Of a stretch of 18,116 nt of DNA, positions 6,642-15,012 are shown piece after piece; within the stretch, counting starts at the first letter, position 1, and every line of letters starts with the position of its first letter. The DNA comes from Nitrospirota bacterium. Its GTDB lineage: Bacteria; Nitrospirota; CAKKRA01; 9FT-COMBO-42-15. The stretch spans positions 1 to 18,116 of the forward strand of contig JAHFEP010000037.1 in NCBI GenBank assembly GCA_023248415.1, written 5' to 3'. A model generated the notes under the pieces. That model did not search any database. It saw only the letters and a program-made list of their open reading frames with translations, and had not been told where the DNA came from. A program made the translations under genes and the position numbers.

Positions 6642-8276
6642 CTATGGATTCTCGCTTATGTATCTCTTCCTCTCAGACTCGGATATCCTGTCCCACCATG
6701 TCTTTCCTACACCCCAGTCGCCCCTCTCTGCGCCCGGCTTAGTGTAATAAACCCAGTTGATTATGCTTCCGATCAAATAGAAGGCTGCTGCACCGTAAAA
6801 GAAAGGTATAGCAGAACCATAATTAGTGATGGAGCCCCCAATAAGGGAGGAGAATACGAATGGCCCATAAGCAGCCCACGCCCCTGTCCAGCCAAGGCTC
6901 TGAGCGCCCATTCTCGAATTGTATGCATAAATAATAGGATACTGCCGGAAGGTGGCAAAGTTGCCTATTCCTGCCATCAGGAATATCCAGAGCATTATAT
7001 AGAGGAACATCGGGAACTGGTCAAGAGAGGTCGGCGTCAGATATCCGCCAAATATCAGCGCCAAACATCCTGCTATCAGCCCTGCGCCTGAGAGCTGCGT
7101 AAATATGCTCCCACCCCATTTGTCGGATAATGGCCCGCCGAGGAAGCGGATAGACGAGCCGATGAGGGGCCCAAGAAAGGCGTATTTCAGCGGGTCCGGC
7201 GCCAGGGCTGCGTCCATCCCGGGGATGTTCCCGTATATAGTCTTTATCATGAGCGGAAACGCTGCTGAAAAACCTGAGAATGAGCCGAATGTCATGATAT
7301 ATGTCCATGTCATGAAGTATCCATGTTTATTATCAGTCATATTTTTAATCAGCGTGCCGACGGAGAGCTTCTTCATAGGTACGCTCCTTAAGTAAACCCA
7401 GCAGATAATGAAGGCAATAAATAGCCACGGTAGATACCAGAATGCCGCATTCTGAAGCCATATATCCTTCTTGATAATCTTTTTGACCGTCAAGTCCGTA
7501 ACCACGCCAGCCTCGTTTTTCTTGACCTCTGTCTTCATCCCTTTTGTCGCATCGGTCTCGGCAATAACAACGTCCTGAACTGCTCCAGCCTCATTTTTCA
7601 CAACCGTTATGGCGCTGGCAAGGTCCCCCTTCACAACTACATCCTTGACCACCCCGGCCTCTTTTGTAATCTTTACAGCAAAGACCTTATCTGCCTTGGT
7701 AAAGAGCTGAGGTGCCCCGGCTGCGCCTATAATAGAAAAGCCGATTATCCACGGGGTTACGAACTGCACCAGGCTCACGCCAAAATTCCCTATACCTGCC
7801 TGTAGTCCCATAGCAGTGCCTTGCAGTCTCTTCGGGAAAAAGAGGCTCGATGATGGCATATAAGACGAAAAGTCACCGCCTCCAAATCCGCAAAGGAACG
7901 ATATTATCAGGAAATGCAAGTAGGGAGTTTGCGGGTTCTGCACCGCAAATCCAAGCCATATCATCGGGAAGAGTTTAATGAATGTTGCGACTGTTACTGT
8001 CATCCTTGTGCCGTATATTGGGATTAAAAATGCGTGTACCAACCGCATACTTCCCCCCGCAAGGCCCGGCATTGCCGCAAGCCAGAAGAGCTGCATTGTG
8101 TCAAATTTGAATCCAATGGCAGGAAGGCGCACAACAACAGCGCTCATCACAAACCATGTTGCAAATGAAGCAATAAGGCTGAATGTAGTGACGCTGAGTG
8201 TTCCCCACGCGCGGCCGCTCCCTTCCTCTTTCCAGAATTGTAGATTTTCAGGTTCCCATTTTTTTAACCATGACAT
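6642..8276 (-). CDS. narK: NarK-type nitrate/nitrite MFS transporter with periplasmic repeat insert
   Basis: This 544-residue, 12-helix major facilitator protein of the inner membrane moves nitrate in and nitrite out. Family marks are the nitrate signature GFGGGDFSSYMPSSSLFFPK (130-149) continuing to GIGNFGVS (161-168), the second signature region GIGNFATFRQYP (436-447), and the substrate arginines R78 (GGSMRLV) and R377 (GSSIRFLGG), corresponding to R89 and R305 of E. coli NarK. The protein is unusually long. Residues about 190-272, between helices 5 and 6 and therefore periplasmic, contain an insert with three related [K]EAG-V-DV-V repeats. The C-terminal tail carries extra Trp/Gly-rich sequence. 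An AAGGAG site lies 8 nt before the ATG, but an intrinsic terminator sits directly upstream. The gene follows narI, as narK genes do in Thermus-type operons. Confidence 0.92.
   Translation of the reverse strand: MSWLKKWEPENLQFWKEEGSGRAWGTLSVTTFSLIASFATWFVMSAVVVRLPAIGFKFDTMQLFWLAAMPGLAGGSMRLVHAFLIPIYGTRMTVTVATFIKLFPMIWLGFAVQNPQTPYLHFLIISFLCGFGGGDFSSYMPSSSLFFPKRLQGTAMGLQAGIGNFGVSLVQFVTPWIIGFSIIGAAGAPQLFTKADKVFAVKITKEAGVVKDVVVKGDLASAITVVKNEAGAVQDVVIAETDATKGMKTEVKKNEAGVVTDLTVKKIIKKDIWLQNAAFWYLPWLFIAFIICWVYLRSVPMKKLSVGTLIKNMTDNKHGYFMTWTYIMTFGSFSGFSAAFPLMIKTIYGNIPGMDAALAPDPLKYAFLGPLIGSSIRFLGGPLSDKWGGSIFTQLSGAGLIAGCLALIFGGYLTPTSLDQFPMFLYIMLWIFLMAGIGNFATFRQYPIIYAYNSRMGAQSLGWTGAWAAYGPFVFSSLIGGSITNYGSAIPFFYGAAAFYLIGSIINWVYYTKPGAERGDWGVGKTWWDRISESERKRYISENP
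7467..7676 (-). repeat. Three tandem 25-26-residue repeats inside NarK
   Basis: The encoded insert (residues about 201-270) consists of three diverged units sharing the core K-(N)-E-A-G-x-V-x-D-V/L-x-V: KEAGVVKDVVV (205-215), KNEAGAVQDVVI (227-238) and KNEAGVVTDLTV (253-264). The period is about 22-26 residues. The DNA copies differ at many third positions, so the duplication is old and maintained at protein level. Each unit looks like a beta-hairpin. Confidence 0.75.
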
Positions 8277-8300
8277 AAAAATTGACTCCTTTCATTTCAG

Positions 8301-8335
8301 AAAAAAAACGGAGGCAGACGATATTCCCGCCTCCG
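8301..8335 (-). terminator. Intrinsic terminator between narI and narK
   Basis: On the minus strand, CGGAGGC (8335-8329) pairs with GCCTCCG (8315-8309) across a 13-nt loop, and eight T follow (8308-8301). It is placed 57 nt after the narI stop and about 25 nt before the downstream narK start, leaving no space for a separate promoter. It should end or attenuate nar transcripts. Confidence 0.8.
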
Positions 8336-8353
8336 CTCCTAAACCATTTCTTT

Positions 8354-8383
8354 AGTAGGGGCGTATAATTATACGCCCCTACT
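8354..8383. repeat. 30-nt perfect palindrome, GTAGGG family (copy 2)
   Basis: This is a perfect 15-bp inverted repeat with no loop. It begins AGTAGGGGCGTATAA and ends with its exact complement. It begins 9 nt downstream of the narI stop. It shares its GTAGGG ends with the hairpin at 6377-6401, suggesting a dispersed intergenic element. It could fold in RNA into a long cruciform-like hairpin that protects the nar mRNA 3' end. Confidence 0.85.
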
Positions 8384-8392
8384 TCTCCCCTA

Positions 8393-9100
8393 TTATTTAT
8401 ACTGCACAATATTCTCTGTCTGTGTATCCCTGTTATACCACCTGACCACCTGCCATGGCCTGAAGAGATATTTAATCGGCCCTATAAATGCCAGGAAATG
8501 AACCAGCCTTGTAAATGGAATCAGGCCTATAAAAATCAGGGCATTAAATATATGCGCCTTTGTAATCAATGGCAGTGTAGCTATATAATCAACCCTTGGA
8601 TTTAGCGTTAGAATAGACCATATCCATGGAACTGCTGATGCTGCATACCAGTTAGAACCCCACCTATACATTGTTGCATTTGCTATGCCTGTTGCAACCT
8701 GAATAAGCAGCACGATGAGTAAAAGCACATCCCATGAGGATGTTACTGCCTTTACCCTGCTGTCTGTAAGCCTTCTGTAAACAAGGACAAGAAGGCCAAT
8801 AAAGGCAAGAATGCCGAGGGCAAGGCCGCTAATCTCTAAAATATATAGCCTGAGCGGCACACTGTTCCATGACAGAATGCTCCCCGGAGTAATAATGCCT
8901 ATTATATGTCCCAGAAGGATGAGTATTATCCCATAGTGCCATGGAAACGACCCGTAAAACAGGCTCTTATTCTCAAGAAACTGCGATGACTGGCTGGACC
9001 ACGAATACCGATTTGCAACATATCTGTATATTGTGCCGACTACTGCAGTTACAATAAAAAGATACGGCATAAGCCCAAACAATAAGTTGTCTATGTTCAT
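8393..9100 (-). CDS. narI: Respiratory nitrate reductase gamma subunit (cytochrome b) NarI
   Basis: This 235-residue integral membrane protein has five transmembrane helices. It takes electrons from quinol on the periplasmic side and passes them through two haems b to NarH. The four axial histidines are present with E. coli-like spacing: H55 (FPWHYG) and H65 (LLGHIIG) in one helix, H183 (TKAHIFNA) and H201 (RLVHFL) near the C-terminus, equivalent to H56, H66, H187 and H205. The length matches NarI (about 225 residues in E. coli). A very strong GGAGGGG ribosome site precedes the ATG. It is separated from narJ by 52 nt that contain a GATTACACAGATTA repeat pair. Confidence 0.96.
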   Translation of the reverse strand: MNIDNLLFGLMPYLFIVTAVVGTIYRYVANRYSWSSQSSQFLENKSLFYGSFPWHYGIILILLGHIIGIITPGSILSWNSVPLRLYILEISGLALGILAFIGLLVLVYRRLTDSRVKAVTSSWDVLLLIVLLIQVATGIANATMYRWGSNWYAASAVPWIWSILTLNPRVDYIATLPLITKAHIFNALIFIGLIPFTRLVHFLAFIGPIKYLFRPWQVVRWYNRDTQTENIVQYK

Positions 9101-9120
9101 ATTATTTCCCCTCCATCTTT

Positions 9121-9154
9121 TAATCTGTGTAATCGTTTAATAATCTGTGTAATC
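9121..9154 (-). repeat. Tandem GATTACACAGATTA intergenic repeat (copy B)
   Basis: Two perfect copies of the 14-mer GATTACACAGATTA lie at 9141-9154 and 9121-9134 on the minus strand, with a 20-nt period. The first copy overlaps the narJ stop codon (TGATTACACAG...). The element is the same as that at 1583-1617, more than 7 kb away. Confidence 0.85.
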
Positions 9155-9713
9155 ACTTTGCCTCTTTTACATCTTTGTCTATTATTTTATATAAGGCATT
9201 TATCAGATGCCTGTAAGCGTTCTTCTTTGTCTGGAAATTCCTGTGGAGCTTCTCCATTGACACAACCACAAAGGTCTTCATAAAATCCCTTCTCAGCTCC
9301 TCATTCTCTATAAAACCAAGAAAGTGCAGGAGCACTGAAAGGTGGTCAGGAAGCTCCCCTTTGGCAATCTCCTCAAAGGGGAATCCCTTGTCCCTGTACA
9401 TTGCCTTGACTGCCACCAGGTTCCTTGCCCTCTTAAACCCATCCTGGCCTGCATGGAGATAGTAACCCATGTCCAACGTGGTATCAGAGACAAGCTCAAA
9501 GGTGTAAGAGTACAGCTCCTGTAATGCATCAAGGGAGAGCCTGTCAAGGTCGTTCTTAAAGGACACGAGCTCCTTGATTACATCCTCAGGATACTGGCTT
9601 CCAAAAAGGTCTTGTATGCACTCCTCCACCTTTGGCCTGATATCCTCGCGCGGGAATTCCAGAAGTTCGGCAAATTGTGTGTATATCCCCTTTTTTATAA
9701 CAATAGACTGCAT
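9153..9713 (-). CDS. narJ: Nitrate reductase assembly chaperone NarJ
   Basis: This is a TorD/NarJ-family all-helical cytosolic chaperone of about 186 residues. It binds apo-NarG, helps insert the molybdenum cofactor and holds NarGH until membrane attachment to NarI. Diagnostic stretches are LQELYSYTFEL, the Y-L-HAGQDGFKRARNLVAVK segment matching the NarJ H-x-x-GD-R-RG-ALV signature, and GELPDHLSVLLHFLGF. It is shorter than the E. coli protein (236 residues), as in many other phyla. The frame is open to GTG codons at 9719 and 9716, but I choose ATG 9711-9713. That start shares one base with the narH stop (TGATG) and has a GGGAG site at proper distance, implying translational coupling with narH. 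Confidence 0.93.
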   Translation of the reverse strand: MQSIVIKKGIYTQFAELLEFPREDIRPKVEECIQDLFGSQYPEDVIKELVSFKNDLDRLSLDALQELYSYTFELVSDTTLDMGYYLHAGQDGFKRARNLVAVKAMYRDKGFPFEEIAKGELPDHLSVLLHFLGFIENEELRRDFMKTFVVVSMEKLHRNFQTKKNAYRHLINALYKIIDKDVKEAK

Positions 9714-11236
9714 CACCACTGTCTCCCTATAAGCTCTTTCTTCTTGGTTCCAAAGCCTATTGTTCCCCTCTTCTCATACATTGTCCTTGGGTCAACAGTA
9801 GACTTGCTCTCGCGGTGCGTCTCAGGGATTACAAACCTCTCTTTATATGTTGCAAGAGAGTTTATCCTGTAAATATCCTCACAATCCTGCGGAGTAAGCC
9901 CTGATGAAGAGAGCGCTGTCTTGACTGCCTTCTCGCCTATATCGCCGACGCGCTTCTGGCGCCAGTATATCCTCACAGCCATCTGCTTTTTCAAAGATTC
10001 CATCACAACCTTCTCATTGCCTGCGCTCAATAGATTCGCAAGGAATTTCACAGGTATTCTCATCTTGTCTATCTCATTAAAAAAGTCATCTGCCTCTGGG
10101 TCAAAAAGCCCTCCCCTGTCAGCCTTGACCTGATGAAGGATAGGTGATAGAGGCGGAATATAGGTGTTCATCGGGAGCGTCCTGAATTCAGGGTGATGCG
10201 GGAACGATATCCTCCACTTTTTAAAGAAATTGTAAGCAGGTGAATTCTGTGCCGCAGCAATCCAGTTTTCATCAATGCCTGCCTTCTTGGCAGCCTCTAC
10301 AACTGCTGGGTCATTGGGATCCAAGACAATATCCCTCATGCCATCAACTAATTTTTCATCAGGAAGTTTAGCAATCTCCTGTATCCTTTCTGCATCATAC
10401 ATAAGCACGCCTACTGTCCTGATTCTTCCAACGCAGGCATGTGCGCAGGCATTAGGCTGGCCTGTCTCTGTCCTTGGGTAGCAGAAGATGCACTTTTCAG
10501 ACTTGCCTGTTGCCCAGTTGTAATAGGGCTTTTTATACGGACATGCGCTTACGCAGAATCTCCATGCGCGGCATGTATCCTGATCAATAAGCACTATGCC
10601 GTCTTCACCCCTCTTATATATTGCGCCTGACGGACACGCTGCAACGCAGGCTGGGTTAAGGCAGTGATTGCATATCCTCGGCACATAAAAATAGAAAAGC
10701 TTGTGAAATTTTGTAAGCATCTCCTTCTGTGACTCTGAAAGACCCTTTAGATTCGGGTCATTTGAGCCATAAAGGGGAGAGCCGCCAAAGTCATCATCCC
10801 AGTTCGGCCCAAGCGCTATCTTCTCCATAAAATCGCCGGTGATAAGTGACTTTGGCCTTGCTACCGGCTGGTCATCGCCAGCCGGCGCATTAAACAGGTT
10901 CTGATAGTCATAAGTAAACGGCTCATAGTAGTCGTCTATTGTGGGCAGGTTCGGCTGGAAAAAGATGCTTGCCAACGTCCTGAGCTTGTTGCCCTTAATG
11001 AGCTTAAGCCTGAGATTACCGTCAGCAACCTCCCATCCTCCTCTGTATCTCTCCTGGTCCTCCCAGGTCAGTGGATAGCCAGCGCCTGGCTTGGTCTCCA
11101 CATTGTTCCACCACATATACTCTGCGCCTTGACGGGTAGTCCATATATTTTTGCAGGATATACTGCATGTATGGCACCCTATGCATTTGTCAAGGTTAAA
11201 GCTCATTGATAATTGCGCTCTTATATCCATTACCAT
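9713..11236 (-). CDS. narH: Respiratory nitrate reductase beta subunit NarH
   Basis: This 507-residue iron-sulfur subunit carries electrons from NarI haem to NarG on the cytoplasmic face of the membrane. All four cluster motifs are visible: C18, C21, C24, C28 (CIGCHTCSISC); C189, C192, C197, C201 (CNHCLNPACVAAC); C222, W225, C228, C232 (CRAWRFCVSAC), where Trp replaces one Cys as in the [3Fe-4S] cluster of NarH; and C249, C252, C264, C268 (CIFC...CAHAC). The length agrees with the family (512 in E. coli). An AGGAGG site precedes the start. ATG at 11236 overlaps narG by 7 nt, and an in-frame ATG at 11230 is an equally possible start. Confidence 0.97.
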   Translation of the reverse strand: MVMDIRAQLSMSFNLDKCIGCHTCSISCKNIWTTRQGAEYMWWNNVETKPGAGYPLTWEDQERYRGGWEVADGNLRLKLIKGNKLRTLASIFFQPNLPTIDDYYEPFTYDYQNLFNAPAGDDQPVARPKSLITGDFMEKIALGPNWDDDFGGSPLYGSNDPNLKGLSESQKEMLTKFHKLFYFYVPRICNHCLNPACVAACPSGAIYKRGEDGIVLIDQDTCRAWRFCVSACPYKKPYYNWATGKSEKCIFCYPRTETGQPNACAHACVGRIRTVGVLMYDAERIQEIAKLPDEKLVDGMRDIVLDPNDPAVVEAAKKAGIDENWIAAAQNSPAYNFFKKWRISFPHHPEFRTLPMNTYIPPLSPILHQVKADRGGLFDPEADDFFNEIDKMRIPVKFLANLLSAGNEKVVMESLKKQMAVRIYWRQKRVGDIGEKAVKTALSSSGLTPQDCEDIYRINSLATYKERFVIPETHRESKSTVDPRTMYEKRGTIGFGTKKKELIGRQW

Positions 11237-14200
11237 TCCACCTCCTGGTTCTTCATTCTTCTAAGTAAGATGGTTGTGTCTCTGATGATGGGGATTGGTC
11301 CCCATGAATTAAATCCATAAGAGAACTGACCATAACCGGCTACGCTCAGTGTAGGGAGTTTTAGCCTCTGCCTCGGAAGGCTGTTGTGATAACCGCCTCT
11401 AATCTTATTTCTTATCTGGGATTTTGGCACATTTATCGTCCTCTCCTGTGAATGATAGGCAAAGCATGTCCCAGCCGGTATCCTGGCGCTGACAACCGCA
11501 CGTGCGCAATACACGCCGTTATCGTTATACGCCTCCACCCAGTCGTTATCCTTGATGCCTATGCTTTCTGCGTCTCTGTCATTAACCCATATCACATTGC
11601 CGCCGCGGGAAAGTGTCAGCATCCTCAGGTTATCATAGTGGGTAGAGTGTATCTGCCATTTTCCATGGGGAGTAATATAGTTAAGATGCAGCGCCCCTGT
11701 CTTATCGCTTCTCTTAATCTCATTCATCTTGTTTGGGTCAAGCTTGTACTTGTGTGTGACTAAGGCCTCTCCAAACTCAAGATAGGTTGGGTGGTCAAGA
11801 TAAAAGTGCTGCCTGCCTGTCAAAGTCCTCCACGGCAGCCTGAAATCTATCTGATTTGTGTATCCTGTGTATGACCTTCCGTTCCTTGTATCTCCTGCCC
11901 ACAGGGGGCTGTTAAGCCATCTTTTGGGCTGCGCAACGATGTCGTCATAGCTCGTGCGGTAGTTCCTGTCAGGCCCTGCTATTTCATCGGCAATGCCGTG
12001 GTATTCTACCATGGCTGCTTCCATAGCCTTTGGAGCCAGCTCCGCATGCTTTAATGTCCAGACCCTTGATGGGTCATGGCCAAAGATTTTCTTAACAGAT
12101 TCCTTTGCCTCTTTATACTGCTCGCCATGGAGGCCTGTGTGATGCTCTTCTATCAGCCACTGCTGGTAGTTATTCTCCCCGTTTGTCAGGCTGGAGAAGA
12201 AGATAACCGCATTGCACGCTTCCTTGCCCTCCTTAAGGGATATATACTTCTCGCCGCCCCACTCCACTGCCGGGGTATGTGGGTCGTTGATGTATTCGTC
12301 ATAGAACGGCTTGCCGCTGACCAGAATGTTATGGAAACCGTATTTAGTCTTCATCAAAGGACCAAGGGAAATCCATCGGTTATAAACATTGGCATAGTCC
12401 CTCGTTACAACGGTTATATTCGGCATGGTCACTCCAGGGATAGCCTCGCATTCTCCTTTTTTCCAGTCCTTAACATCAGGTATTGCGGGCTGAGTAATCT
12501 CACCTGGCGTATCATGCATAAGCGGAGACATAACCACATCCTTCACAGGCTTGGGGAAATGCTTTGCTGCAAGCTCTGAAAACTTCTTAGCAAGGAACTT
12601 GTAAGCGTCCCAGTCGCTCTTTGACTCCCAGTTTGGCGGAACAGCAGCGCCCATTGGGTGAATATACGAATGCATGTCAGTGGTGTTGATGTCCTCCTTC
12701 TCATACCAGTGGGCAGCAGGAAGGACTATATCGCTGTACATCGGTGTTGTATTCATACGCATATTCAGGTCAACAATAAGGTCAAGCTTACCCAATGGAG
12801 ACTCTCTGTACTTCATATCCTTAATGTGCGGCTTTGCAACCTCTTCGCAGTCCATATTATGGTGAGTGCCGAGGAGGAATTTTAAAAAGTACTCCTGTCC
12901 CCTTGCAGAAGAGCCGAGCGCATTGCCGCGCCATATCATCCACACCCTCGGCCAGTTCTCAGGCGCATCAGGGTCCTCAACAGCAAACTGGAGGCCGCCG
13001 TTTTTAATCTGCTTTACTGTATAGTTCACTATGTCTGCATCGGTCTTAGCCCCGGATTTCTGGGCCTCCTCTGCTACAACGAGGGGGCTCTTATTAAGCT
13101 GCGGGTACCAGGGAAGTCCTCCCAACCTTACAGCCCTGACCTGCCAATCAGCGCAATGCTGATATGTAATGGCATCTTTATCAGGCACTACATGATACTC
13201 TGTTATTTTATCATCATACTTAAACATCTGGGTATGTATATACCAGTAGCTCGGTGTATTCTGCAGCCTTGGCGGCCTTGACCAGTCAGCGCCGAGAGCA
13301 ATCTGACCCCATGAATCAAATGGCGCCAGTCTCTCCTGTCCAACATAGTGGTTCTGTCCCCCGCCATTTCTGCCAACGCATCCGGTAAGCATCAATGCCC
13401 CTATAAATGACCTGTAAATAAGGTCAGAGTGGTAATAGTGATTGCTGCTTGAGCCGCTTATTACCATACACCTGCCCTTTGTAACCTCTGCAGTAGAGGC
13501 AAACTCCCTTGCTATCTGTATTATTGTTGCGCGGCCAATGCCTGTATACTTCTCCTGCCATGCCGGAGAAAAGCCCTTGTCATCGTCAAAATTTTTGCAG
13601 AAATCACCGGAAAGGCCGGGACGCGCCACCCCGAAATGGGACATCTGCATGTCAAACACTGTAGTTACAGCTATCTTACCTTCTGTAACTGTATCAATAT
13701 ACCTTACAGGCACCTCCCTTTTGTAAACCTCGCCTGTATCAAGCTCATAGAAGATGCACTCCAAAACCTCATTTTTCTTGCCGCCTAAAAGTGTAAGGGC
13801 AGCGTCTATCTGCTCGCCTGTCTTTTCATCTTTCAGCAGTGTATTCCACTTGCCCTCGCTCTCCTTATTCTTAGGATATCTAAAGCCCATGCCACCGTGG
13901 ACTATACGCGGCTTGTTTGCCTTGCTGTCCCACATTGCAAACTTCCACTCAGGGTTGTCTGTATCTGAATAATCTTTTAAATCCATTGCCCTCAGCAGCC
14001 TGCCCATCTCATATCCGTTCTTGGTCTTCCTGAGCTTTATAAGGTGAGGCAGATCTGTATAGCTCTTTACATAGTCTATAAAGTATGGCACCTGCCTGTC
14101 TGCATAGAACTCCTTAAGTATTACATGGTTTATCCCCATCCAGATGGCGGTATCGGAGCCGGGCTTTACAGGAACCCACAGGTCGGCATATTTTGCGCTC

Positions 14201-15012
14201 TCCGAATAATCCGGGGTCATTACCACGCACTTTGCCCCGCCTGTGCGAAGCTCTGCTATAAAGTGGCAGTCCGCAGTCCTTGTCCTGTTTGGGGTTGCTC
14301 CTGTTATGACACAATATGCTGTATGGTACCAGTCAGCGCTCTCTGCCACATCTGTCTGTTCGCCCCATACTTGAGGGTGCGCATTCGGCAGATCTGTGTA
14401 GTAATCATAAAAACTCATGCTCACGCCGCCGATTAACTGATGGTATCTAGCGCCTGCAGCATAGCTTATCTGCGACATAGCCGGAATCGGCGAAAAACTG
14501 ATATTCCTGTCCGGACCGTACTTTTTGATGGTGTACATCTGCGCAGCGGTTATTATCTCGCCAGCAGTGTCCCAGTCAAATCTTCTGAAGCCGCCCTTTC
14601 CCCTTGACCATTTAATCTTCTTGCTCAACTCAGGATTCTCAACTATGCTTGCCCATGCATCAACCGGATCAGAGTGCTTTGACTTTGCCTCTCTCCATGC
14701 CTCAATTAAAGTGCCTCTTACATACGGATATTTAATCCTTACAGGGCTATAAACATACCATGAGGCTGATATCCCCCTCTGACACCCTCTCGGTTCGTAA
14801 GGCGGGATAGTTGCCTCCAATAACGGATAATCAACAGCCTGCAGCTCCCATGTAATGATTCCGTCCTTTACATATACCATCCATGAACAGCCGCCTGTGC
14901 AGTTGTTGCCATGGGTGCTTCTGACAGTCTTATCATACTGCCAGCGGTTTCTATAAAACTCTTCCCATCCCCTTTTAGTTGGATTAACTATATCTTGTAT
15001 CAGTGTTGCCAT
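11230..15012 (-). CDS. narG: Respiratory nitrate reductase alpha subunit NarG
   Basis: This 1260-residue molybdoenzyme of the DMSO-reductase superfamily reduces nitrate to nitrite with a Mo-bis-MGD cofactor and the FS0 [4Fe-4S] cluster. The FS0 ligands are H34, C38, C42 and C77 (HGNNCTGGCSW...RGCQRG). The His ligand is typical of NarG, as opposed to Cys in NapA. The molybdenum ligand is D207 in FYDYYTDLP, matching D222 of E. coli. Extended identity continues through WGEQTDVAESADWY, RTRTADCHF and the C-terminal DNDWVEAYNDNGV and AYHSQERTINVP. There is no Tat-type signal peptide, so the active site faces the cytoplasm. The length is close to E. coli NarG (1247), with about 15 fewer N-terminal residues. 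It starts directly after the cytochrome stop (TAAATG) behind a GGAGGG site. Confidence 0.98.
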   Translation of the reverse strand: MATLIQDIVNPTKRGWEEFYRNRWQYDKTVRSTHGNNCTGGCSWMVYVKDGIITWELQAVDYPLLEATIPPYEPRGCQRGISASWYVYSPVRIKYPYVRGTLIEAWREAKSKHSDPVDAWASIVENPELSKKIKWSRGKGGFRRFDWDTAGEIITAAQMYTIKKYGPDRNISFSPIPAMSQISYAAGARYHQLIGGVSMSFYDYYTDLPNAHPQVWGEQTDVAESADWYHTAYCVITGATPNRTRTADCHFIAELRTGGAKCVVMTPDYSESAKYADLWVPVKPGSDTAIWMGINHVILKEFYADRQVPYFIDYVKSYTDLPHLIKLRKTKNGYEMGRLLRAMDLKDYSDTDNPEWKFAMWDSKANKPRIVHGGMGFRYPKNKESEGKWNTLLKDEKTGEQIDAALTLLGGKKNEVLECIFYELDTGEVYKREVPVRYIDTVTEGKIAVTTVFDMQMSHFGVARPGLSGDFCKNFDDDKGFSPAWQEKYTGIGRATIIQIAREFASTAEVTKGRCMVISGSSSNHYYHSDLIYRSFIGALMLTGCVGRNGGGQNHYVGQERLAPFDSWGQIALGADWSRPPRLQNTPSYWYIHTQMFKYDDKITEYHVVPDKDAITYQHCADWQVRAVRLGGLPWYPQLNKSPLVVAEEAQKSGAKTDADIVNYTVKQIKNGGLQFAVEDPDAPENWPRVWMIWRGNALGSSARGQEYFLKFLLGTHHNMDCEEVAKPHIKDMKYRESPLGKLDLIVDLNMRMNTTPMYSDIVLPAAHWYEKEDINTTDMHSYIHPMGAAVPPNWESKSDWDAYKFLAKKFSELAAKHFPKPVKDVVMSPLMHDTPGEITQPAIPDVKDWKKGECEAIPGVTMPNITVVTRDYANVYNRWISLGPLMKTKYGFHNILVSGKPFYDEYINDPHTPAVEWGGEKYISLKEGKEACNAVIFFSSLTNGENNYQQWLIEEHHTGLHGEQYKEAKESVKKIFGHDPSRVWTLKHAELAPKAMEAAMVEYHGIADEIAGPDRNYRTSYDDIVAQPKRWLNSPLWAGDTRNGRSYTGYTNQIDFRLPWRTLTGRQHFYLDHPTYLEFGEALVTHKYKLDPNKMNEIKRSDKTGALHLNYITPHGKWQIHSTHYDNLRMLTLSRGGNVIWVNDRDAESIGIKDNDWVEAYNDNGVYCARAVVSARIPAGTCFAYHSQERTINVPKSQIRNKIRGGYHNSLPRQRLKLPTLSVAGYGQFSYGFNSWGPIPIIRDTTILLRRMKNQEVEW

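Noticed and set aside
11230..15012. Periplasmic or archaeal-type (outward-facing) nitrate reductase
   Set aside because: There is no Tat twin-arginine signal, and residues follow cytoplasmic NarG throughout, including the His-type FS0 ligand.
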